Source: an uncultured Blastococcus sp.
GTDB lineage: Bacteria > Actinomycetota > Actinomycetes > Mycobacteriales > Antricoccaceae
Assembly (NCBI GenBank): GCA_946221975.1
Contig: CAMIGT010000080.1
Span: 1-6,535 of the forward strand
DNA length: 6,535 nucleotides
Reading direction: 5' to 3'
Positions 1-4,934 of the stretch are shown here, one piece after another. Positions within the stretch are counted from its first letter, which is position 1. Each line of letters opens with the position of its first letter. The notes below the pieces were generated by a model. It was not told where the DNA came from, searched no databases, and saw only the letters and a list, made by a program, of their open reading frames with translations. Made by a program: the position numbers and the translations under genes.

Positions 1-408
1 ATCGGCACCGGAGGCACGCCCGGCACCGTGACCGTCTACGTCTACGACTCGTCCAACGAGCCGGTCTTCAACGAGGACGGCTCGCCGACGTACACCGCGG
101 AAGCCGACGGCAGCTGGGCGCTCGAAGCCACGCTCGATCCGAGCGACTCGTACGTCGTCAAGGCGACCTGCGACCTGTACGGCACCACGCTGAGCTACGC
201 GGACGCCACCATCAACGGCCCGACCACCGTGCCGGCCGGCAACAACGGCGGCTCGGGCACGGGCTCGGGCAACACCGGTTCGAAGGCGACCGGACCGCAG
301 CTCGCGGCCACCGGTGCCGACACCGACGGCCTCGGCTGGCTGGCTGGCGGCCTGGTCGCCAGCGGTGCCGCCGCGCTCTACGCCGGACGCCGCCGCAAGA
401 CCTCCTAG
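1..408 (+). CDS. Cell-wall-anchored surface protein with LAATG sorting signal, C-terminal part (5' end outside window)
   Basis: The reading frame is open from base 1 and ends with TAG at 406-408, giving the last 135 residues of a longer protein. Residues 1-70 resemble the first Ig-like domain of the downstream gene: both have a GGTPGT start, a DADG/EADG-(S/T)-W-A turn, and a CD-Y-G-L-YA ending that holds one conserved cysteine. A Gly/Ser/Asn-rich linker follows (about 78-97). The end is a sorting signal: LAATG (101-105), a hydrophobic helix (about 109-128) and the tail GRRRKTS. LAXTG is the motif recognised by class E sortases of high-GC actinobacteria, so the protein is inferred to be covalently wall-anchored. 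A GTG at 28-30 lies inside the domain and is not the start, because the homology continues upstream of it. Ligand and role are unknown. A strong terminator follows at 431-474. Confidence 0.85.
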   Translation: MGTGGTPGTVTVYVYDSSNEPVFNEDGSPTYTAEADGSWALEATLDPSDSYVVKATCDLYGTTLSYADATINGPTTVPAGNNGGSGTGSGNTGSKATGPQLAATGADTDGLGWLAGGLVASGAAALYAGRRRKTS

Positions 409-430
409 GGGATCTCGCACTCAGCAACAC

Positions 431-474
431 CGGTGCGCCGTACGACCGAGCCCCCGCGGTCGTACGGCGCACCG
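431..474 (+). terminator. Rho-independent terminator of the first surface-protein gene
   Basis: This is a perfect 18-bp inverted repeat (arms 431-448 and 457-474) with an 8-base loop, 22 bases past the stop codon at 406-408. It is followed by TCGTTTTG, a short T-rich run. The stem is long and GC-rich, and this is the only hairpin in the window with a recognisable U-tract. It separates the first surface-protein gene from its downstream paralogue, so the two probably have separate transcripts. Confidence 0.85.
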
Positions 475-662
475 TCGTTTTGTGATCGCGCCGGTGTGCC
501 CGTCGCCGCCGCGATGTGACCGCGCCCACGATGAACACTTGTCGAATTACGTTGCAGTGCTGACGCTGCCGTTAGAGCATGCTTGTACGGCTAGTTTTAC
601 CCCTGCCTCACGTTCGGAAAGCCGATCCGGCGTGGGGCCTTCTGCGCAAGGACACCCGCACC

Positions 663-1520
663 ATGACCGTCGCCCGAAAGCTCGTCACCGCTAGCGCCTC
701 CGGCGTACTCGGTTTGGGCGTCGTCCTCACCACCGGGAGCACCGCGTTCGCGGCCGACCTCCCCGCGCCGACGGTCACCCCGAGCCCGGTGGACACGAGC
801 GCAGCGTTCACGCTTGCCGGAGCTGGCTGCATCACCGAGGGCGGTACGCCGGGCACCATCAGCGCCACGCTGATCTACCCCGACGGTCACGACGAGTACA
901 CCGGGCCGTATTCGGTCGACGCGGACGGGACCTGGGCGGTGGAGTACTCCCCCAACGACTCCGGCGCCGTCCCGCCGGGCACCTACACGATCAATGCGGT
1001 GTGCGACACGTATGCCGGCGCGCTGGAGTACGCCTCGGTGCAGTTCGTCGCCCAGGATGAGGTCGCCGCGCCCGCTGCCAGCGTGAGCGACTCGACCGTC
1101 ACCGTCGGCCAGCAGGTCACCGTGAAGGTCGTCGGCCTGCAGTCGGGTCAGCAGGTCACGGTCAACTTCGACGCGCCGAGCGGGGTGTTCGGCACCGGGA
1201 CCGTCGGCCTCGACGGGTCCGTCTCGATTCCCGGCGTGATCCCGCAGGGCGCTGCCCTCGGCGGCCATGTGCTCACCGTCGTGGCGGCCGACGGCACCAC
1301 GCTGACCGTCCCGGTCCAGGTCGTCGCCCCGGGCTCCGGTGGCAATGGCACGACCGTCCCGGTCAACAACGGCGGAGCGGGCAAGGCCACCGGCGGCTCG
1401 CCGGAACTGGCTGACACCGGCGCCGACGCTGCCCGCCTCGGCTGGCTCGCTGCGGGACTGCTCGCCTCAGGTGGCGCTGCGCTGTACGCCGGCCGCCGCG
1501 GCCGCAAGGGCGACAGCTAA
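663..1520 (+). CDS. Secreted Ig-like surface protein with LADTG sorting signal (putative class E sortase substrate)
   Basis: The product has 285 residues. ATG 663 is chosen because AAGGA (648-652) lies 10 bases upstream and a signal peptide begins there: a MTVARK basic start, a hydrophobic core to about residue 25, and probable cleavage near AFA-AD (30-31). An earlier in-frame start at 579 would put 28 extra residues before the signal. Domain 1 (about 33-130) carries Cys56 and Cys114, possibly a disulfide, and matches the truncated upstream protein. Domain 2 (about 134-222) is a separate beta-rich Ig-like module without cysteine. A Gly/Asn linker leads to LADTG (249-253), a membrane helix (about 257-276) and the tail GRRGRKGDS. 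This is the standard order of sortase substrates, and LAXTG indicates class E. No sortase gene is in the window. Function is unknown; adhesion or a structural role at the cell wall is possible. Confidence 0.9.
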   Translation: MTVARKLVTASASGVLGLGVVLTTGSTAFAADLPAPTVTPSPVDTSAAFTLAGAGCITEGGTPGTISATLIYPDGHDEYTGPYSVDADGTWAVEYSPNDSGAVPPGTYTINAVCDTYAGALEYASVQFVAQDEVAAPAASVSDSTVTVGQQVTVKVVGLQSGQQVTVNFDAPSGVFGTGTVGLDGSVSIPGVIPQGAALGGHVLTVVAADGTTLTVPVQVVAPGSGGNGTTVPVNNGGAGKATGGSPELADTGADAARLGWLAAGLLASGGAALYAGRRGRKGDS

Positions 1521-1545
1521 CCGGCCCGCACCCCCACGACAAAGC

Positions 1546-1593
1546 CAGAATGGAGCGTTAGTCGCTGTCTATTGCGACCAACGCTCCATTCTG
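1546..1593 (+). terminator. Long hairpin downstream of the second surface-protein gene, probable terminator
   Basis: Arms 1546-1565 and 1574-1593 form a 20-bp stem with one mismatch (A1560 opposite C1579) and an 8-base loop, starting 25 bases after the TAA at 1518-1520. There is no T-run after it, which is common for actinobacterial hairpin terminators. Its position directly after a gene supports termination, but the strand assignment rests only on that position. Confidence 0.65.
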
Positions 1594-1646
1594 ATGCTCG
1601 AGGTCCCTTGCCGCGTGCTTAGGTCTCGGCCCGGGCGGGGGCGTGA

Positions 1647-1701
1647 CCTAACTACGTGCCCGTATCCCAGTCATGACGTGGTCATGGGACACGTAGTTGG
1701 G
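1647..1701. repeat. Imperfect inverted repeat forming a long bulged hairpin
   Basis: The outer arms 1647-1658 and 1690-1701 pair over 12 positions with one T/G wobble. Inside them, TCCC (1664-1667) pairs with GGGA (1686-1689), and ATGAC (1673-1677) with GTCAT (1681-1685) across a GTG loop. The unpaired bases, at 1659-1663 and 1668-1672, are all on the left side. CATGAC-GTG-GTCATG at its centre is also a compact palindrome that could serve as a protein site. Terminator, structured RNA and operator are all possible. It lies beyond the likely terminator of the upstream gene. Confidence 0.5.
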
Positions 1702-1774
1702 CCACGGCGACCCGACGTAAGGTTCGTGTGAGGCGGTGGTGTGGGTGGGGCAGGTGAGGCGTGTTGCGGTGACG

Positions 1775-1827
1775 TGCGGTGGATTCTGCACCGATCACGC
1801 GCCGTTATCGGTGCACAATCCACCGCA
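1775..1827. repeat. Near-perfect 21-bp inverted repeat with an 11-base loop
   Basis: Arms 1775-1795 and 1807-1827 pair over 21 positions with a single C/C mismatch (1786 and 1816). The loop is 1796-1806. This is the longest stem in the window, and it is far from any coding end: 255 bases after the surface-protein stop and 141 bases from the GNAT-like stop. No flanking T-run is present in either direction. It could be a terminator for read-through RNA, a dispersed genomic palindrome or a small structured transcript. Confidence 0.6.
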
Positions 1828-1950
1828 ATCGAGATCGCGTCGCGCGTTGCGCAGTGCGGTCGGTTCGGGGCCTGATTCGTGCAGTGACATCCGCAGATTA
1901 TGGACCGGCGCCGAGCCGGGCGCGAGGACAATACCGGCCCGTCGAGCTCC

Positions 1951-1966
1951 AGCCGAGCGATCGGCT
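1951..1966 (-). terminator. Small hairpin just after the GNAT-like stop codon (weak terminator candidate)
   Basis: A 6-bp stem (1951-1956 with 1961-1966) with a 4-base loop begins one base beyond the minus-strand stop (1968-1970). There is no T-run. The stem is short for this genome's style, so the call is tentative. Confidence 0.25.
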
Positions 1967-1967
1967 A

Positions 1968-2654
1968 CTAGACGCGGACGCGGGCGAGCTGGCCTAGCTC
2001 GACATAGCCGAGCGCGTCGGCCGACTCCGTCGACAGGTCGCGGTCGACCATCAGCTGCGGGATGAGTCCTTCATCCAACGCGTCATTGGTGGCGATCGCC
2101 CCCACTAGCGCCCCCAGGCCCGAGCCACGTACGTCGATCGCCTCGACGACCGAGAGGTCAGCCAGCATGCCGCCTTCGTCGTCGTAGGCCGCTGCGGCGA
2201 CCGGACGGTCCGAGTCGTCCTGCAGCAGGACAAACAGGTGCGAACGGGAGCGCAGATCGGTCTGGCCGATGTCGTCGGGCGCGCAGCGTGTCAGCAGCTC
2301 GTCGAGCGCGGCAGGATCGTCGGTCACGACGGCCGACTCCACGGCGGGGTCCTCGACGTACTGGTCGGCGTACATCAGCCGGCACGCACGCACGCCCGAT
2401 GGCGCATGGTCGCGAGTCAGGCGCAGCAGCCCCTGGGTCGATACCAAAGCCTCGTCGGAGTACGTCGCCGCGTCGTCGATCGCCCACGTCGGAGCGCTCA
2501 GCACGCATTGGTCGCCGAGGCGCACCGCGAGCACTTCCGACGAGTCGTCGGCAGGTACGTCGAGCCGCTCCGCGGCGCCGGCGAACGTATCGTCAGGCAC
2601 ACCGAACGCGCGCGCCCAAGCCATCCGGATGATGGCCTCGGTATTGGGATCCAT
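1968..2654 (-). CDS. GNAT-like N-acetyltransferase domain protein
   Basis: The product has 228 residues, with ATG at 2654 and TAG at 1970-1968. The C-terminal third reads as a GNAT fold. After the strand RPVAAAAYDDEGG (150-162) comes ADLSVVEAIDVRGSGLG (165-181), whose R176-G-S-G179-L-G181 fits the family's acetyl-CoA pyrophosphate-binding pattern (Q/R-x-x-G-x-G/A). A helix follows, then a late SADALGYVELGQL (211-223) resembling the usual end of the fold. The N-terminal half (1-130) is acidic and does not match a known domain by eye; it may be a diverged second GNAT half. No convincing Shine-Dalgarno site precedes ATG 2654. An alternative start is the ATG for Met11, which has GAGG 11 bases upstream. 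The gene lies 43 bases after a small Rho-N-like gene on the same strand, so the two are probably co-transcribed. The substrate is unknown. Confidence 0.7.
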   Translation of the reverse strand: MDPNTEAIIRMAWARAFGVPDDTFAGAAERLDVPADDSSEVLAVRLGDQCVLSAPTWAIDDAATYSDEALVSTQGLLRLTRDHAPSGVRACRLMYADQYVEDPAVESAVVTDDPAALDELLTRCAPDDIGQTDLRSRSHLFVLLQDDSDRPVAAAAYDDEGGMLADLSVVEAIDVRGSGLGALVGAIATNDALDEGLIPQLMVDRDLSTESADALGYVELGQLARVRV

Positions 2655-2697
2655 GAGGCCGATGGTAATCAGCCGTCGTCAGCGCGCGCGGGAGGCG

Positions 2698-3024
2698 CTA
2701 CCGCCCGACGGCGCGTTCCAGCTCCGCCTTCGTCATGCTGGAGCGGCCCTTGATGTTCTTCTTCTTGGCCTCTTCATAGAGCTGGTCGCGGGTCGGTCCG
2801 CCCTCACCGGAATGCGAACGAAGCCCACCGCGCCGGCCCGAGGAGATGTCGTCAGTCGACGTCCTGCTTTTCTGCTTCGACTCGCCGTGTCGCGCGCGCT
2901 CCTTGTTGACCGTTCGCGCTGCGATCTCTTCGGCTTCGTCCTCGGAATGATCGCGGTCGGTAAGGCTCTCCTTGATGTGCTCGTACTGTCGTTCCCGCTT
3001 ATCGCTCCACTTGTCCTGCGGCAC
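2698..3024 (-). CDS. Small charged protein with C-terminal Rho-N/SAP-like motif
   Basis: The product has 108 residues and a GTG start at 3024-3022. The start is well supported: the minus strand reads GGAGGTGA (3038-3031) six bases before it. The N-terminal part (about 5-52), with KWSDKRERQYEHIK and then EEIAARTVNKERARHGESK, matches a recurrent family often annotated as plasmid stabilisation protein. That name is weakly founded. The middle (about 53-76) is Ser/Gly/Arg-rich and probably disordered. The end (78-107), from TRDQLYEEAKKKNIKGRSSM to TKAELERAVG, has the two-helix pattern of the Rho N-terminal/SAP-like motif, which binds nucleic acid in other proteins. Nucleic-acid binding is therefore an inference. 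The stop lies 43 bases before the GNAT-like gene, and the gene is divergent from the HAD phosphatase gene. Confidence 0.85.
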   Translation of the reverse strand: MPQDKWSDKRERQYEHIKESLTDRDHSEDEAEEIAARTVNKERARHGESKQKSRTSTDDISSGRRGGLRSHSGEGGPTRDQLYEEAKKKNIKGRSSMTKAELERAVGR

Positions 3025-3145
3025 GCCAACTCACCTCCGGTCTGTGTCCGATCAGACCCGTACCCGGCGCGCGCGTCCGCATGCGCCGTCGCGGCAGGGG
3101 GTACGCCGAAGGCATCCGCAATGGGAGCCGACGAAGGAGGATGCA
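3025..3145. promoter_or_regulatory. Divergent promoter region between the Rho-N-like and HAD genes
   Basis: These 121 bases must hold the promoters of both flanking genes. Visible elements are GGAGGTGA on the minus strand (3038-3031) and AAGGAGG on the plus strand (3134-3140), which set the two GTG starts. GGGTAC occurs once on each strand (minus 3065-3060, plus 3099-3104), each about 35 bases from its start codon, as expected for -10 elements of the SigB/SigF class. Neither has a GGWWT or GTTT box at the right distance upstream, so promoter identity is not established. Confidence 0.4.
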
Positions 3146-3814
3146 GTGGCCCCGCTGGCGATAGACACCGCCATTCTGGACGTGGATGGCACGCTGATCG
3201 ACTCTAACTACCACCACACTCTGGCCTGGTCGCGCGCATTTGACCGGTTCAACTACCGGGTACCGCTCTGGCGGATCCATCGCAGCATCGGCATGGGCGG
3301 TGACAAACTGGTCTCGGCGGTCGCCGGCGAGGATGCCGAGACGCGCGATGGCGACGCCCTTCGCGATGCGTGGACGGACGAGTACGACGCCATCATCTCG
3401 GAGGTCGCCGCGTTCGACGGCGCGGTCGAGCTGATGGCGGCACTGCGCGACCGTGGGATCGCCGTCGTACTCGCCAGCTCAGGAATCCCCAAGCACACCG
3501 ACAACGCCCTTGCCCTGCTTGATGAAGGCGCCCACCTCGATGCCTCGACAACCAGCGAGGACGCCGAGGAAAGCAAGCCCGACCCCGAGCTGCTCGACAA
3601 GGCGCTGGAGAAGGCTGGCGGCAAGAACGCCATCATCATCGGCGACTCCGTGTGGGACATGAAGGCAGCGAGGCAGCGCGAGATTCCCGCGATCGCCCTG
3701 CTGTGCGGCGGGTTCGGTCGGGACGAGCTGCTGGAGGCTGGGGCCGCGGTCGTGCGAGATGATCCCCGTGCTCTGCTGCACGACCTCGGCCCGGTCTTGG
3801 GCGACCTCGGCTAG
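3146..3814 (+). CDS. HAD-superfamily phosphatase (phosphoglycolate phosphatase-like)
   Basis: The product has 222 residues. GTG 3146 is chosen because AAGGAGG (3134-3140) lies five bases upstream and the HAD fold begins directly after it; a frame opening at 2972 would add 58 unrelated residues. All four HAD motifs are present: motif I DVDGTL with nucleophile Asp12 and acid/base Asp14, motif II ASS (Ser111 or Ser112), motif III Lys144 in SKPDP, and motif IV GDSVWD with Asp167 and Asp171 for magnesium. The region between motifs I and II (about 17-95) is the helical cap typical of the phosphoglycolate phosphatase/beta-phosphoglucomutase group. It should hydrolyse a small cytosolic phosphoester, but cap residues do not let me name the substrate. 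The gene appears monocistronic: the next gene starts 182 bases on and has its own promoter candidate. Confidence 0.92.
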   Translation: MAPLAIDTAILDVDGTLIDSNYHHTLAWSRAFDRFNYRVPLWRIHRSIGMGGDKLVSAVAGEDAETRDGDALRDAWTDEYDAIISEVAAFDGAVELMAALRDRGIAVVLASSGIPKHTDNALALLDEGAHLDASTTSEDAEESKPDPELLDKALEKAGGKNAIIIGDSVWDMKAARQREIPAIALLCGGFGRDELLEAGAAVVRDDPRALLHDLGPVLGDLG

Positions 3815-3834
3815 GCAGCCGACGCGAGTCACGC

Positions 3835-3861
3835 GGATTGCGATGAGGCTGAAGTGGGTAC
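3835..3861 (+). promoter_or_regulatory. Candidate SigF-type promoter for the GAF-ANTAR gene
   Basis: GGATT (3835-3839), a 16-base spacer and GGGTAC (3856-3861) fit the consensus described for mycobacterial SigF promoters (GGWWT, 15-17 bases, GGGTAY) in every defined position. Transcription would begin near 3868 and give a leader of about 128 bases before ATG 3996. It is the only GGGTAY in the window with a matching upstream box; the others, at 3060, 3099 and 3258, lack one. A SigB/SigF-family gene lies just downstream, which makes the match more meaningful. Confidence 0.55.
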
Positions 3862-3864
3862 ATG

Positions 3865-3905
3865 CCAGCCGTCGGTTCTGACGGTCGTTCACCCTCGCCG
3901 GCTGG
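3865..3905 (+). promoter_or_regulatory. Leader inverted repeat with two alternative hairpins
   Basis: CCAGCCG (3865-3871) can pair with CGGCTGG (3899-3905). Alternatively CCGTC (3869-3873) pairs with GACGG (3880-3884) around a six-base loop, GGTTCT. The two structures share 3869-3871 and so exclude each other. The element could be the terminator of the HAD gene (51 bases after its stop) or part of the leader of the GAF-ANTAR transcript if the promoter at 3835-3861 is used. No T-run follows. Confidence 0.35.
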
Positions 3906-3995
3906 ACAACGGGTCAGAGTTCTGCGCCGGGGTGGTATTTACCCTCGCACCAGAGGATGGTGGGAAGGGGGCCCGCGGCCGAGAGGCGGTACAGC

Positions 3996-4757
3996 ATGAC
4001 GTTTGATTCCTTCGGGGCCGAAGAGCTGACCCTTCTCGCACGCGAGCTTCAGGCCGAGCCCGACGAGGCGATCACCACCCAGTCGGTGCTGCACCACGCC
4101 CTTGAGGTGGTCGCCGAGGCCGAGATGGCCAGCCTGACGGTGCGCGCCCGACGACACACCTACCAGACCATTGGATCGACGTCGCCAACCGCTGACCTCG
4201 TCGACGAGAACCAGTACCAGCTCGGCGAAGGACCGTGCGTCGCCAGCGCTGAAGGTATCGACGGTGCTGAGTGGTTCCGCAGCGGCGACGTCTCGCGTGA
4301 TGCGCGCTGGCCGCGATGGGGACCCAGCGCCTTCGAGCACGGCGTCCGGTCGTTTCTGAGCGTGTGCCTGCGCTCGAAAGGCAAACCGTTCGGCGCGTTG
4401 AACATGTACTCCTCGAAGCGCGGAGCGTTCGCCGACCCGGCCGAGGTCGAGGTGGCGCTACTGTACGGCATCCACGCCGCCAATGCCCTGAGCGCCGCAC
4501 GCCTGGTGAGCGGCCTTGAGGCAGCGCTGGGTTCACGGCACGAAATCGGTATGGCACAAGGGATCTTGATCGAGCGCTACGGGTTGACCGTCGAGCAGTC
4601 GTTCGCATTTCTGCGCCGGCTTTCGCAGAATCTCAACCGCAAGATCAACGATGTCGCACGCGAGATCGTCGCGACCAAGTCAATTCCCGACTTGCCGACC
4701 GGATCGCCAACACCGTCCAGGGAGAGCCAACCCGCGGTGACATGGCCGCCGGCCTAG
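3996..4757 (+). CDS. GAF and ANTAR domain transcription antitermination regulator
   Basis: The product has 253 residues. ATG 3996 is preferred because AGAGG (3982-3986) lies nine bases upstream; the in-frame ATG 3957 has AGAGG abutting it and would add 13 residues of low-quality sequence. Residues about 22-168 form a GAF sensor domain with the signature QLGEGPC (75-81), followed by GDVSRDARWPRWGP (97-110) and SVCLRSKGKPFGALNMYSS (122-140), typical of actinobacterial GAF-ANTAR proteins. A helix (about 169-185) leads into the ANTAR domain (about 172-227), with GMAQGILIERYGLTVEQSFAFLRRLSQ and NRKINDVAREIV. ANTAR domains bind paired six-base-loop hairpins in nascent RNA and prevent termination. 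The GAF ligand and target transcripts are unknown. The C-terminal tail (228-253) is Pro/Ser-rich. A SigF-type promoter candidate and a long leader lie upstream; the sigma-factor gene follows after 177 bases. Confidence 0.95.
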   Translation: MTFDSFGAEELTLLARELQAEPDEAITTQSVLHHALEVVAEAEMASLTVRARRHTYQTIGSTSPTADLVDENQYQLGEGPCVASAEGIDGAEWFRSGDVSRDARWPRWGPSAFEHGVRSFLSVCLRSKGKPFGALNMYSSKRGAFADPAEVEVALLYGIHAANALSAARLVSGLEAALGSRHEIGMAQGILIERYGLTVEQSFAFLRRLSQNLNRKINDVAREIVATKSIPDLPTGSPTPSRESQPAVTWPPA

Positions 4758-4829
4758 CCGAAGCGTCCACAACACGATCGAGCGGTGCTCCGGCGGGGAT
4801 GGACCGGGTGAAGCGCACCCGAAAAGAAT

Positions 4830-4857
4830 CACTACACGTCACCGCTGCCGTGTAGTG
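4830..4857. promoter_or_regulatory. Inverted repeat upstream of the sigma-factor gene (operator or terminator)
   Basis: CACTACACG (4830-4838) and CGTGTAGTG (4849-4857) form a perfect 9-bp inverted repeat with a 10-base loop. A further CTACA (4864-4868) can pair with TGTAG (4851-4855), so two hairpins compete for the same arm. It lies 73 bases after the GAF-ANTAR stop and 78 bases before the sigma start. It could end the first transcript or be a control site for the second. No T-run follows. I see no SigF-type promoter in 4758-4934. Confidence 0.4.
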
Positions 4858-4934
4858 TGAGCGCTACATCGGCATATCCCCACTGACGCTTAAATCAACG
4901 GCGTACCGGAATCCAAGCCAAAAGGCGGGCTTCC

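Larger units (their letters stand above)
1594..1967. other. Non-coding gap with two large inverted repeats
   Basis: This stretch lies between the 3' ends of the plus-strand surface-protein gene and the minus-strand GNAT-like gene, so it is a convergent intergenic region and needs no promoter for either. Open frames here are arginine-rich shadows with no domain, signal peptide or ribosome site. It holds the two hairpins listed separately (1647-1701 and 1775-1827). I see nothing definite in 1828-1950. Confidence 0.6.

Noticed and set aside
535..600. A housekeeping promoter for the second surface-protein gene (TAGTTT at 592-597 as a -10 box)
   Set aside because: The region is locally AT-richer and likely holds the promoter, but no -35 box with acceptable spacing is present, so the site cannot be placed.
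1339..1731. A 130-codon open frame running from the second surface-protein gene into the gap
   Set aside because: It overlaps the surface-protein gene in another frame, is Arg/Ala/Pro-rich, crosses two hairpins and shows no domain.
1736..2065. Open frames in the convergent gap and over the end of the GNAT-like gene
   Set aside because: Arginine-rich composition, no ribosome site, overlap with a large palindrome and with a better-supported minus-strand gene.
3060..3104. Divergent GGGTAC boxes (minus 3065-3060, plus 3099-3104) as a pair of SigF promoters
   Set aside because: The distance to each start codon fits, but neither has a GGWWT or GTTT box 15-17 bases upstream; kept only as a note in the divergent region.
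2972..3145. A longer start for the HAD phosphatase
   Set aside because: The added residues are Arg-rich non-conserved sequence overlapping the divergent gene, whereas GTG 3146 has AAGGAGG five bases upstream and begins the HAD fold.
2269..3207. A 312-codon plus-strand open frame opposite the two minus-strand genes
   Set aside because: It is Ser/Ala/Arg-rich antisense shadow sequence. The minus-strand genes carry recognisable domains, and the small gene has a strong Shine-Dalgarno site.
4799..4855. An 18-residue open frame (MDRVKRTRKESLHVTAAV) ending inside the inverted repeat before the sigma gene, possibly a leader peptide
   Set aside because: The only G-rich sequence is immediately against the ATG, so there is no properly spaced ribosome site, and such short frames arise readily by chance.
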